The position numbers and the translations under genes are program-made. A DNA stretch of 64,000 nucleotides from Parastagonospora avenae f. sp. tritici 18332-5 (taxonomy: Eukaryota; Ascomycota; Dothideomycetes; Pleosporales; Phaeosphaeriaceae), in assembly GCA_022559985.1 (NCBI GenBank), contig JAFJTR010000057.1, positions 62,001 through 126,000 on the forward strand. The letters are read 5' to 3'. The notes beneath the pieces are model-generated. The model did not search any database. It saw nothing but the letters and a program-made list of their open reading frames with translations, and was not told the DNA's origin. How positions within the stretch are numbered: the stretch's first letter is position 1; every line of letters begins with the position of its first letter. Of this stretch, positions 42,459-54,491 are shown piece by piece.

Positions 42459-45403
42459 ATGCAGCTCAACATCCTCGCGCCTCTCGAGGCTCTATCGAGG
42501 ACCAAGAGCCAGTTTGCTCTTTTCTTTGTTGCCTTCTTCGTCGCCAAACTTCTGCATCTGGGTAGCCATTTTGGGTCGCTACCTATCGTTCTGTACCTTC
42601 TGTATACACCAACCTTTTTCCTTCCCGATGTCCTCCTCCTCGTCGGCAGCAAAGTGCTTGTCTACCGACACAACGGAGGTCAATCTTCCACAATCAGAAA
42701 GTTATTCGGGGCCATACTCGCGTAAGTTCAGACAGCGTCATCGAGATAGATACCCGATTCGCTGACTGCTGCGCATGTAGAGTCTCCACCACAGCATGTT
42801 CCGCATCACAGATATCCTTCTTCATCGCGACCGGAGGGGAGATTCAATGGATGGCAGCTAGTCGAGTTCTAGGTGGCACTGGTGGAATGGGCTTGCTAAT
42901 GTCTGGCCTGCCTGCTATGATAATAGCCTTCATGGTACTTTACTCCATTGCGCTCGTTATCTCACCGATATTCTATGACGCAGTCGATCACATTCTGGGG
43001 CACCTGAGATGGTCTTCCAAACAGAGTTTCCTCATCTTGACAAGAAGGCAACGAGCCACCGAGGACTACGAACTTCTCATTTCCATACAGGATAATCAGT
43101 CCCAGTCTTCGGAAGACGATGAACAGTCCGAAGAGAAGCCGACATCTAGCAGACGCCGACCAAGCACGTTGAATGCTTTAGCGACCGCCATTACCACTAT
43201 CAGTGTTAGCATTCTTGTCATGGTGCTCCAAACGGTCCGGCCGACTTCACCTCCTTATGCACACATGTCAGGCTCCCTTCCTGTCACAATCATCGAGGCC
43301 GCTCTCTTCCAACCCATCAACTCGGAGTTTTGCCTACCACACCCTGTAGAAAACGTCCTCTTTCCGTTTGAGCGATTCAAGAAATTCTTCGAAATCCCAG
43401 AGTCTCTAGATTGGATGCCCAATGGACCAAGCTGCGCCAGAGATAATGGTCCAGGGCCACCTCTATGGATGGAACACCCTGGACAAAACGATCGCAACGA
43501 CCGCCATCGTCCTGGCCCACCACCCGGAGGACCAGGTCCTCGCACTATCAGATCAGCAGCACCTCCGCTTCCACCTCCTCCTCCACCACCGCCACCACAT
43601 TTGTCTTCAGCACATGGCGCACCAGAAACTGATTTTGCCCATGAGCATCGCCCCTTCCGCCACGGCGGAGGTTCATTTGGAGCAAGCGAATGCGGACCTT
43701 TGGAGCTGTCCAATCTTGACGCTGACATAATAGAAGCTTTGGCAGCGCAAGTCAAAGTGAAGAAACCAAAAATTAGGCACGTTCTGCTTCTGACCATGGA
43801 GAGCACGCGCAAAGACATGTTCCCGTTCAAGTACAACAGTCACGCATACGACACTGTCCTATCCTCTTACGCTTCCGCAAACGCTACTATGGAACTCAAT
43901 GCCAAACTTCAAGGCTTTACAGAGACTGCGGCATTTTTAACTGGTGAACCTAGCGGTTTCGAGGCGCGTGACGGCAAAGCATCAAATGAAAGCTGGAAGT
44001 TGGCCTTTAAGGACGGTATGGGAGCTATCAACGTGAATGGAGCCGTCTCGCAGGCTGCCTACACGCTGAAAAGTCTTCTCAGTAGCCACTGTGGTGTTGA
44101 GCCATTGGCGGTCGATTTCGCGGAAGAAACCAAGGGCACTATTTACCAGCACTGCCTCTCTCATATTTTCAAGAAGATGAGTTCAGTGGTGAAGGACGGA
44201 AAGGCGGCCCAAAAGAAGGGTGGGCCTGCTAAAAATGACGAGAAGAAGGATTACCACTCGTTCCCCTGGGCTGAAACAATGATACAATCCGTCACTGATC
44301 AATACGACTCTCAGGATGTACTGGACAAGCAAATGGGCTTTGACCACGTCATCGCAGAGAGCACTATTTCGGACCCAACCTCGAAGCATTATCCTCCAAA
44401 GCATCCCTTCGTCAACTACTTCGGCTACGAGGAAACCGAGACCTTCGATTACCTTCGCGATCTTTTTGTTGACGCACAGAAGTCAGATGAGCGCCTTTTT
44501 GTGTCACATCTCACGAGCACGCCTCATCATCCGTTCAAGACGCCCAAGGACTGGCCTGGTCAAGAGACATACATGAGCCAACAGCATTGGCGACCCTCCG
44601 ATCCATTCAACGAATACATGAATACGATTCAGTACCAAGACGAATGGATTTCACAGATTTTCCAGATGTTGTACGATGTAGGTGCACTTGAGGAAACGCT
44701 AGTTGTCATGACCGGCGACCATGGTCTCGCTTTCAGCTCTCTCGACAAGTCTCAATCTGCAGTCAACAATGGCCACGTAGCGAACTTCCAGATTCCTATC
44801 CTTTTCGTCCACCCAGATCTCCCTAGGGTTCAGCTCAACGCTTCAATAACGCCTACATCTATTCTACCTACGGTTCTTGATCTCCTACTCGAAACAGACT
44901 CGCTTCCAGAGCCCGCAGCGAAGATAGCCAAAGACATCTTGCCTAGCTACCAAGGCCATTCACTCATTCGCGACCTCGAATACCGGGTGAAGACTACCGA
45001 CGGGGCCTCTGCGAAGTCATTCTTTCAACCTTTCCATTTCTCCGCCATTAATCCGGGTGGATCACTCCTTGCTATCAGCGACGCCTCGACGACATACCGC
45101 CTCGTTCTGCCACTATGCTCAACAATCCCACTCCGATTCACCGACATATCCACGGATCCGCATGAATGGGCTCCGATAACTGCCTGGACTATGGACGAGC
45201 TCAGGGCGCAGATCAAGGTCAAATACGGGTACAGAGCAAGTCAATGGGCGCAATTGGCGGGTGATCTAGGGCGATGGTGGGTATGGAATCAAAGAGGAAG
45301 ATGGGGATACTGGGGAGAAGCGAGAGAAACAAGTAGAGGAGGTGCGGAAGTAGGAGGAGATAGAGGAAGAATAAGGAAACACCATTGGTGGGAGACAAAA
45401 TAG
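42459..45403 (+). CDS. Membrane-anchored sulfatase / LTA-synthase-like protein
   Basis: Two exons, 42459-42721 and 42781-45403, give 961 residues; the 59-nt intron is GTAAGT..ATGTAG. The N-terminal 240 residues contain about five membrane helices. A Pro-rich, low-complexity stretch (including a run of ten prolines) covers about residues 310-380. From about 415 the alkaline-phosphatase superfamily domain begins: HVLLLTMESTRKDMFPF holds the metal/nucleophile region (Glu and Thr as in LtaS-type enzymes), and VVMTGDHGLAF near 730 holds the Asp-His metal ligands. Related fungal proteins are annotated as sulfatases, but the Thr in place of the sulfatase Cys/Ser motif and the membrane anchor look more like a phosphoglycerol or phosphoethanolamine transferase. 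The active site would face the lumen or cell surface. Confidence 0.85.
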
Positions 45404-46083
45404 ACGGGGACATTTGACATGAATACAGTATTTCATAATAAACAATTCAAAACATCATCACAAGCTACCATGTTGTATCGCTGCACTGCACGTGAGCCTT
45501 GAATCGGTCGCTGGTGTTCAACAATCATGACGTTGTCGCAGATCAATTCCCATTCACCTCTATTTTTGTGTGATCCAGAGCAAACGAATACAGGTCACGC
45601 GATAGATGCGAGACATTGTTCATGTAATACTGGGTGAAGTTGGCCTCGAGCAAACCGCCATACCATCCACGAGGACAGTGGTCACATCGGTCGCAATCAT
45701 GTCAAGCGATGTGTCAGTCCATGGCAAACACAGCCGCTGGAGTACTTATGAAGCATCGTGCCGCATTCTTTCCATCACATTAGGATGACTCCGGCAAGTC
45801 GGAGTCTCGAGCCTCCGCACCCCACGAGCTGTTATCGTGGGTGACTAAGACAGAGGTAAAGGTGAAAGAGTCTCATTCCAAAAGAACTTTCGTTTGCCGC
45901 AGTAGCGCCCTTGGGGCATAAGTACCGCCTGCTGCCGGCTCTCTCTGGGATTACTACAACGCGTACTCAACTACCTACTCTCGTGTTCAACTCAACTGTC
46001 AACTTCGGCTCCATTCATCCTTTATATACTCAGTTCACTCACACCTTCCAACTACACAACAACTTCATTCCCCATCTTCCACA
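45404..46083. other. Intergenic, no gene seen
   Basis: 680 bp. CT/CA-rich leader with TATATA at 46023-46028, just before the GFD2-like ATG. Confidence 0.5.
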
Positions 46084-46951
46084 ATGCCGAGGATGCAGAA
46101 TCAAGCCCTCCGCGGCCTCAAGGACGTGCTCAAGGAGCACTACACCAAGAAGAACCTCGAGAAGATGTCTTTCTTTGTCTCCGACTCTCCCCTCGAGGGC
46201 GTTCCCGACTTCTTCTCCAACGCCGTCTTCATCTCTCTTGACCCAGAGTGGTGAAACGAACAAATCCACCCCGCTTCCGTCACCGAGATCGGTATCACCG
46301 CCATCCGAGGAGAAGATCTCATCGCCTTCGCTCGCGAAAGACGCCAGCCTCGAAGCCTTCCTGTCCAAGATCACCGCCTGGCATCTCCGCCCCAAGGACA
46401 CATGCCACATGGTTGGCCGCGGCGACTGGATTGAGCATGGCGTGGAAGAGAAGTTCTTGTTTGGCACGACTTCTTTCCCGGATAAGGACGAGGTCAAGAC
46501 GTTCCTAGCCAAGGTGTTTTCCGAGGCCAATTGGCAGTTGGGCAACGAGCGTCGCCCCATTATCTTGGTGGGACATGGCGTCTACCAAGATTACAATATT
46601 GTCAAGAACAGCTTTGGAGTCGACCTTCATACCTTGGATGTCGTCGATATCATTCAATCCAAGTGCATTGTCAAGGACGCTGGCCTTGTTCCCGAGGGCG
46701 GCAGCGTTTCCCTTCCAAACCTGCTCAAGATCTTTGGCCTCGGTCCGACCGAACTAGCTCTCCGCAACGCTAGCAATGACGCGGTTGCGACGCTGCTGGT
46801 TGGTCTACTCGCGAGCCTCCACGACAAAATCCATCCTGACGGCTCGCGTGGGCCTGTCGATCTCGTAGATGGCCGTCAAGGACGTAGCATAATATTGGTG
46901 GACTTGGAGAACTTGGAAGGACATGAATGCGCCTCTAGTCTGATGGGATGA
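46084..46951 (+). pseudogene. GFD2-like RNase H-fold gene with a stop and a frameshift
   Basis: The ATG at 46084 opens MPRMQNQALRGLKDVLKEHY and reads to FISLDPEW, where TGA follows at 46252-46254. Sensible sequence continues in frame (SVTEIGITAIRGEDLIAFA), then shifts frame near 46330 into DASLEAFLSKITAWHLRPKD, CHMVGRGDWIEHGVEEKFLFG, ILVGHGVYQDYNIVK and ASNDAVATLLVGLLA. These are the blocks of the fungal Gfd2/YDR514C-like family with a DEDD-type RNase H fold: D-E, the HG-D motif and the later ND-A motif. TGA is one G-to-A change from TGG, and the family has an aromatic residue here. A GTGAAA..GCCAG intron could skip both lesions but would delete the conserved TEIGI strand, so I call it broken. 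Confidence 0.6.
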
Positions 46952-47916
46952 CTTGTAACAATGCCTTTCAGTTTTTGTATATGACACGAATGAAATCACG
47001 GACCCCACCGGATGGCGGTGAAAACGTGGAACTACCTCCTGATGGTCTTCAACTATTATGATGGGTCTGCTTGCATTCTTCTGACGCATTGTACGTTTCC
47101 AGACGCTTCGATGGAGCCGTGAAAGTTTAAAGTATTGAACACTGATATTCTCCTCGCTGTTACATTGGGTTCACGATGCAAAAGCGTTGGAACATTGACT
47201 TGCTACGGCGTTATATCCAATACTTGAAAGGCTCATATCATCTGACCCGATTGTATCTGTTAGGTGCATTCTACAAGTCTACGAGCCCGAATTTCTTTAA
47301 GCACTTGTGATGGATGCATCATCTCTTTAAGTTTTCTTTACATCGTCTATTCGAATTACTTAGCCTGTCTTCACTACAGCGCAGTTCCTCCTGAGATGTT
47401 CCACTAGCTCTGACATCCCAACGCGTTCATCCGCGCCCCTCTGATCTCGGTACGCAAACCTCACCTCAAATAGCTCGTATCGTGATACGAAGCGACAAGA
47501 TTATAGGACGATCTTACCCCAGTCTTAGCCTCTCCACACAACGCCCCGGAAGATCTATCCAAAAATCCTCCGAACCCGGTACATTCTGCATGGCGGCACA
47601 ATTACCGAAGGTAGTATCGCATGCTGGTATCCAGGGCCTTCCCCGCTCAAATCTATACTGCGATCTGCTAGGGCTGGCCGCCGCGTGATTGGAATAGAGT
47701 AACCACCGGGACGAGGAGCCAATCAGAAGCGCCGAAGTGATGCCTGTCCGGCTCCATTGATGTTGGACTCTAGGATTCGAAAGTAGGTTTGGAAATACGA
47801 CGCTGAAACAAAATTCCACGATAGAGATGCAAATTGGGGGATTGGGGGTATATGTAGAGGTGGTGGACGTGCTTTGTTGGCGGAGCCAAGAGGTAGCAAG
47901 TCAAGCTTTTTTCATC
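46952..47916. other. Intergenic, GH43 promoter
   Basis: 965 bp without a recognisable gene. The open frame continues upstream of the GH43 ATG (from 47827) but that part lacks signal-peptide character. Confidence 0.55.
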
Positions 47917-49290
47917 ATGGTTTTCTCAACGGCGATACTGCGCTATGCGGTAGCTGCTCTGCCTTCTCTTCTGTTTTTGAGCTTTGCTGGAATTGCGAGC
48001 GCCGACAATCCCCTGGTTCAGACTATTTATACGGCCGATCCTGCGCCGCTCATCTATAACAACACCGTCTACCTGTTTACTGGTCACGATGAAGATGGCT
48101 CGACGAACTTCAACATGCGCGACTGGCGCCTATTTACCTCCAGCGACATGGCGAATTGGCAAGACCACGGTGTCGTGATGAACCTCGCGACATTCAGTTG
48201 GGCCAGCGAGCGCGCATGGGCCGGTCAAGTCATCGCACGCAACAACAAGTTCTACTACTACGTCCCCGTGCAGAAGAAGAGCGGCAGCATGGCAATTGGC
48301 GTCGCAGTCGCCGACAACATCCTCGGGCCATACAAAGACGCACTCAACAAGCCTCTGGTCGAGAACAACGAGATCGACCCGACCGTCTACATCGACGACA
48401 GCGGCCAAGCATACTTGTACTGGGGTAACCCCGGGCTATGGTACGCAAAGTTGAACTCTGACATGATCTCCATCAGCGGCGGAACCGTCGGCGTAACATT
48501 AACGACTGCTTCCTTCGGTGCGCGTAGAAGTGGATCGAACTCCCGAGCAACATCCTACGAAGAAGGTCCATGGGTCTACAAGCGCGGAAGCCTATGGTAC
48601 ATGGTCTACGCCGCCAACTGCTGCTCCGAAGACATCCGATACTCGACCGGCCCAAGCATTACCGGACCGTGGACGTATCGCGGCCTCGTCATGGCGACAG
48701 CAGGCAGGAGTTTCACCAACCATCCCGCGATCATCGACTACAACGGCGGCTCGTACTTCTTCTACCACAACGGCGCGTTGCCCGGTGGCAGCGGATACAC
48801 GCGCTCCGTGGCGGTGGAGAAATTCAATTACAACTCCGACGGCACGATTCCGACGATCGGTATGACTGACGCTGGGGTGCCGATGATTGGGACTTTGAAC
48901 CCGTACACGAGGCAGGAGGCGGAGACCATTGCATTCTCTTCGGGCTTGAAGACGGAGACGTGTAATGAAGGCGGGTTGGCGGTATCGTTCATCAATAATA
49001 ACGACTACATCAAGGTCAAGGGCGTTGCTTTCGGCGCTGGTGCCAAGTCATTGAGTGCGCGCGTCAGTTCGGCGGGAAGCGGCGGAAAGATTGAAGTGCG
49101 CCTGGGAAGCACGAGTGGGACTTTGGTTGGCACTTGTACGGTGGCTTCGACGGGTGGGTGGCAGACGTACACGACTGTGACGTGTCCTATCAGTGGAGCG
49201 ACGGGTACTCAGGACCTATTTTTCAAGTTCACTGGAAGTGGCAGCGACTCGTTGTTCAACTTCAACTGGTGGCAGTTCACCAAGTCGTAG
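47917..49290 (+). CDS. Secreted GH43 glycosidase with C-terminal CBM6
   Basis: 457 residues from the ATG of MVFSTAIL. A 30-residue signal peptide (hydrophobic SLLFLSFAGIASA, cut near ADNP) precedes a five-bladed GH43 domain. The catalytic base is Asp in TADPAPLIY near 39, the pKa-modulating Asp is in EIDPTVYIDD near 152, and the acid is Glu in YEEGPWVYK near 214. Residues 329-457 form a CBM6 with NPYTRQEAE at its start and WQTYTTVTCPISG near its end. GH43-CBM6 enzymes remove arabinose or xylose from arabinoxylan, so the enzyme probably helps degrade plant cell wall outside the cell. The exact specificity is not readable. No intron. Confidence 0.92.
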   Translation: MVFSTAILRYAVAALPSLLFLSFAGIASADNPLVQTIYTADPAPLIYNNTVYLFTGHDEDGSTNFNMRDWRLFTSSDMANWQDHGVVMNLATFSWASERAWAGQVIARNNKFYYYVPVQKKSGSMAIGVAVADNILGPYKDALNKPLVENNEIDPTVYIDDSGQAYLYWGNPGLWYAKLNSDMISISGGTVGVTLTTASFGARRSGSNSRATSYEEGPWVYKRGSLWYMVYAANCCSEDIRYSTGPSITGPWTYRGLVMATAGRSFTNHPAIIDYNGGSYFFYHNGALPGGSGYTRSVAVEKFNYNSDGTIPTIGMTDAGVPMIGTLNPYTRQEAETIAFSSGLKTETCNEGGLAVSFINNNDYIKVKGVAFGAGAKSLSARVSSAGSGGKIEVRLGSTSGTLVGTCTVASTGGWQTYTTVTCPISGATGTQDLFFKFTGSGSDSLFNFNWWQFTKS

Positions 49291-52030
49291 TCGCTGGTTG
49301 TGAGGGCTGGAAACGGAGAAAATGTAAATACTTGTGAGTTCAAGCTCAAGCAATGATGTAAGCCAACTTTCATCGTATGACGATTACTTTTGTGGGGTTG
49401 AATATGGTGATCTGTGTTTTGAGTGTTGTGTTGTGAACGCAAAACCCTTCATCACACCAGAACACTCATCTCTTTCTCCGATGTCGCACTCGTGGTGGCG
49501 CTGCTTGTCGGCCGTGTGTTTACCTGAGGTCGCCCTGCGAGGAATCTCATCTGCAGGTCTGTAGACTTTAGTGAATCTGTGAGCCCGCGTGGATAACGTT
49601 CGACACTGGCACGCTTTGCGTCTAGGTAGAAAGCAAGGGAATCATATAGTGAAACTTCAGAAAAATGTTGGCTGGGCGAAGTGATGCCAAGGCCGTGATG
49701 GCACGGCGCTGACGCATGTGAGCGAAAAGCAATCTCAATAAGGGGAATTGCGAGGACAGCCAATTTCACTAGTGCAAAGAGATATCATCGTTTCAGCTGC
49801 AAGTGTAAGCGATGCTTCTCATGCCCATGAGCTTGATAACAGTCTGATGCCTTCCGATGTAACAACAGCGAATGAGCGGGTGGTAGTAGGGGACGATCGC
49901 GCACGCCAACGATACAAAGGTAGCGAAAGTGCATCGCAATGAGCACATAATTTGAGTATAGCTGTCGTATGTCCAAATTGTACATCGTTGCAGGAAGATC
50001 CTGTAGCACCACGATTGGCACACCCTGAAAGCGTCGTTTGTCGACCCCATTAGTGAAGACTTGCGGGAGATCCTTCGTGGCCGATAGATTCCCGATCAGC
50101 TTCTTTTTCAAGCAAACCACGTATCTCTACATCAGCAGTGAGTCGGATACGTGCAGCTGACGATGGTTTCGGCCGAGCCAAACAGTGAGCACGAGGCTAT
50201 TACTTGGGCAAAACGATCTCGATCCGGCCAAAGAATCATCTGCCCCAAGTAAGTAACGAGAGTGAATGTAGCTCTATTGACTGCGGCATGGAAAAGTTTT
50301 TTTTTCCAACTACACGCAATGAGACCGATTTAGAAAGCTGGAAAAGTCGATTCGCCAGGACAGTAAACTCTCCTGAGAATGGAGCTAACGCGCAAACTGA
50401 CTGCAAAGTGCCGAGATGACAAGCTAGGGTGAGGCTGGTCCATCTCAGAAATAACCTCAGAAAGCACGGTCACGTATCTCTGCGGAATGCGGAACGGGAC
50501 GCTGCATCTGACCCGCGAAAATAGCACTGGAAGCTGGGAACCAAAAGCTCTTCGATGCAAACGGATGAGTGCGATATTGTGGTGATGTAGACGCGATGAA
50601 CGGGCAGAGAGCTGCTTCGCGAAGATGATTGATGGTTTCAGGTCGTTAGTGCATACCTGGACCAAAGCGGGTGGTCGTGACGCTATTCATTGGTTTTTGG
50701 CGCGTCGAGCGGAAAAAGCAAAGTCTGCGACGCGACGACACGAAATGAAGATCGAAGGGAAGGCTCGTTCCCTGACACTGTGACCAGGAGTGTGGAGCGT
50801 AATTTGGTGGCATGAAATCGAAGATGCATGAAAGATTGGATCAACTGTCCGACATGATCGTGATGGGAATTGAGTTCCGATGGCGAGATTTCCAATTTCC
50901 CATGTGCGCGGTCCGATTAAGACACCAATCTTGGCGCCGCACGTTGTCACGTGTCCGATACTTTCACCCGAGAAATTGAAAAACCACGTCTGGACCAGGT
51001 CTGCTCGCCGTGCAAATCGCAGAGTCGTGATTGGTTATTCTTTTGTCGAGAGAAACACCCCAGCTTTAGACAAGGTCCCGTGAACCACCCCGCAGATAGC
51101 GCAACCACTTTCGCGAATGCATGTCATGTCGGGCGTACGTCATTGGCGGCACAGTTGCTCAACGATATTGCGGTTTAGAGCGTCCAACATGGCGCAGTTA
51201 CAGGGCATATGTCGGTGCGCCGTCTTGGACGCCTTGTGACGCTCGGTGACGCCAAGGTAACGTCTGGGCTTGGTTTGACATGTTACGCAGTCTCAGAGGT
51301 TGACCTCAGTCGAACAATTGAGTTCCTTCACTTCGACAGACAGCTTGGCCGAACAGCGCCGTAGCCAAAACAGAGCAATCTCAATGAAATCGTCGAGTCG
51401 GCGATATGAATTGGTTGTACAAGCGCTTGCATCGGATCGTGATCGTTCCACAGGCATGTAGGTGGGAGGCTGGAAAGTACGGTGAGCAAGTGTGCCGCCA
51501 GGGTACCGGTAGGTTTGCCTCTTGAATGGCTGCGCAGCTTGGCAACCGATATCGTCATGACGTATGGAATGGCGGCAAGGATAGGGTCATCATTCCAACC
51601 AAGAATGCGTCAAGCGACTTGACTGCTATGGAAACGTCCGTCGTACTTGAGGTTCGAGCAAACTGCAGGGCCGCGACAAGCTTCGATGCTGCAAGCTACG
51701 GCAATCACAGAGAAAGCGGCCGGGGTCCAGTTGGCGGAGGGAAACGCGGCCGAGCAAGCGAGTTTGTAACTCGAACCTACAGGGAACAGGGCAAGGCTGC
51801 AGCACCTTTATCGTGTAATGCATACTCAAAACGGCGGGGCAACTTCGGATTTCACGAGGAGGGGAAGGTTAGTCTCACGTGGTTGGTCGGCCCGCGCTTG
51901 CCTTCTAGCGCCGCTATGATAAGCTCTGCAACCTCCAAGGTCTACCGTAAAACCTTGATCTTCGAAGCCTTTCCTTCTACCATGTGCAGCGCCTCAACTC
52001 ACTCTGCCATCTAACCACAACATCGCTAAC
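49291..52030. other. Largest gene-free stretch
   Basis: About 2.7 kb with no recognisable coding sequence on either strand; the longest frames (for example 51526-52014, plus) look random. No tRNA, terminal repeat or transposon signature was seen. It may hold a non-coding RNA or a fully decayed gene, neither of which can be supported by eye. Confidence 0.55.
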
Positions 52031-53863
52031 ATGCCTCCCGACCCCAAGGATGCCCCGTTTCCCACGAAACAACTCATAATCATCGGTGCGGGCGGCTCTG
52101 CTCCGTGATGTCATGCTGATTGGATCCATACTAACATGCGGCCAGGAATATGCCGATTCTCCGAGCCACTGGCGTTCAACTCCATCCTCGCGTATTCGTA
52201 CGTGATGGTCCAGGACTTGGGCATTCATGAACGGGATGCCTCTTTCTACGCTGGACTGTTGGTCTCCGCGTATGCCATTGCGGAGGCAATCACCGCCCCT
52301 GGGTGGGGTATGATCTCGGACGTTTACGGCCGCAAGCCTGTCGCTCTGATTGGTCTACTTGGAGTTGCCATGTCGAGTATTGTCTTCGGAATGGCGAAGA
52401 CGTACTGGGTCGCGCTGCTTGCACGATTCATCGGTGGTGCTCTCAACGGAAATGTTGCTATCATGCAGACTATGGTGGCGGAAATGGTCAAGAATCCCGC
52501 TCACGAACGTAAGTAAATCGCGCACCGTCTCACTTGCCCGAAAAAGCTAACAGCAATAGCACGTGCATATGCAACGCAACCCTTCGTTTGGACGCTGGGC
52601 GGTATTATCGGCTCAGCAATGGGCGGTTTCCTTGCGCAGCCGGCCAAGTTCTACCCGGGCGCTTTTTCCAAAGATGGCATTTTCGCGAAGTACCCTTATC
52701 TCCTGCCTAATCTGGTCGCAGCTGTTGGAATTCTTGCCGCAATCCTGCAGGGTATGCTTTTCCTTGAGGAGACTCTGGTTCGTGAAGAGAAGGAAGACGA
52801 GAATGGCATCCATCAAGATCATCACGACGAGCGAAGCCGACTTTTGCCTCCCCACGGCCAACCCCACAGCTATGGACCTCAAGGCGGCCGTCAAGTTCGT
52901 GGATCCATGGTTGGCTCAGTCCGAGAGCGAGGTTCGATTGCAAGCTTCACGCGTGAGCGATTGGCATCCATGTCTGTCGCCGGGAGCATGCGACAGATTC
53001 GCAAGCGAGCATCTTTCCTCGAGGAAGGAATGCCAAGTATCGTCGATCAGCGATTCGATATCCGCCGCGAGTCTTTTGGTACCATGCACTCGATCAGGAT
53101 CCAGCCACACCATGTACTACCTACTCGAGGACAGCCGGCCCCAGTTCCGCGCAAGACATTTAACAAGACTGTGGTCATGATCATCTTTTCTATGGCGCTT
53201 TTCGCGTTCCATCAGATGGCATACATCTCAGTACTTCCTGTGTACATCCTGGATCCGCCACAGTCAAAGGGCTTGGATTTCCAAGGCGGACTCGGTATGA
53301 CCCTACACGATGTTGGCGCTTTCCTTGCGATCAATGGTTTCATTACTCTTTTCGTCCAAGGCTTCATTTTCCCCATCTTCGTCGAGCATGTTGGCGTCTG
53401 GAATTCGTATATCTGGATGATCATTTTGTACCCGATCACGTACATCATGGTCCCTTTCGTCAGCGGGCTTCCTACTGAGTTCGAGTCGTACGGGCTGTAT
53501 GTCTCGCTTCTCCTGCAAGCGTTCTTTGGTATCATTGTCTTCCCATGCGCTTTGATACTAATGAAGAACGCCACGCCATCTCCGCTAGTTCTGGGTCGCG
53601 TAAACGGAATGGCAATGTCCGCATGCTGTCTTGCTCGCACCATTTCCTCGCCTCTGGTCGGCCTCATCTATTCGCTTGGTGGCTCTGCAGCCGCCTGGTG
53701 GGGTCTTGCGATCGTTTCAGTCATTGGCATAGTCCAGCTTTACTGGGTACCGAAGGAGGATGTCGGTCCAGTCGAAATCGAGAATGGCCTGAAGAGGGCA
53801 TTGCATCACGACGAAGACGACAACGCGGTGGATGACATCTCGGTCATTGAGTCTGTTCGATAG
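52031..53863 (+). CDS. MFS transporter, ZIFL1/YCR023C-like
   Basis: Three exons, 52031-52085, 52146-52508 and 52560-53863, give 573 residues. Introns are 60 and 51 nt (GTGCGG and GTAAGT donors). The first exon codes for only 18 residues (MPPDPKDAPFPTKQLIII), joined to GICRFSEPLAFNSILAYSY. The loop 2-3 signature is GMISDVYGRKPVALIG. Twelve helices are visible in two sets of six, separated by a long charged cytoplasmic loop (about residues 215-340) with RERGSIASFTRERL and several SxRxRR-like phosphorylation candidates. Relatives include plant zinc-induced facilitator-like transporters and yeast YCR023C. The substrate is unknown; metal chelates, auxin or drugs have been reported for relatives. 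Confidence 0.9.
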
Positions 53864-54491
53864 TACCGACCAAACTTCATGTGATCGGGTCTGGTATGAG
53901 CCACTGGTAATAATTTGGTAGCATGAAGCTTGACATTTTAGGTCACTGCATGGTTGTCAGGCGTTCCGGTTCATCTCTGGGAACTTCGCATTTGGCTCGT
54001 GGCTCACGTTTGGAGCCTCACATCGACCTGGCATCATTTTACAGCAGCCTTATCATGCATGCTAGCATCTTGCACTGCGAGTCAAAAGCCTTTGTATCTT
54101 CTTCCTTTTATATGCCGCCAACAATAGCATCATTTCAATTTTAATTCTGCCTTGGCGATTGCGTTGTAGATTCTTGGAAGCAAATTATTGTGATAGGTCG
54201 CCCATGAAGCCTGTCTCACATGCGAAGATCTAACAAAGAATACAGACCTTGGTTGGAACGCTGAAACGACTGATGTGTGAACCAAGCGGCCCAAGCCGGT
54301 GGTCCGTGGGTTCCCAGGTCATCCGTCTTGGCAGGAACGAGCCTCCGCTTTCCGAAGACCTGGCTTTGACCCCGACTGCTAACAGCAACATTGTGCCTTC
54401 ACTACACTTTTCGCGTCTTTGACCAACCTACTGCGAGGAATGCTTTGGTCTACCGCTCGCTCACTATGAAGCTTACCACCTCGGCCCGACA
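53864..54491. other. Intergenic, no gene seen
   Basis: 628 bp between two plus-strand genes. The last 120 bp before the next ATG include CACTACAC and pyrimidine tracts. Confidence 0.55.

Noticed and set aside
43560..43620. Proline-codon run as a satellite repeat
   Set aside because: It is coding: a polyproline linker in the sulfatase-like protein.
46250..46351. Intron that would rescue the GFD2-like gene
   Set aside because: GTGAAA..GCCAG keeps frame, but it would remove the conserved TEIGI strand, so a broken gene is the simpler reading. Left open as a test in the findings.
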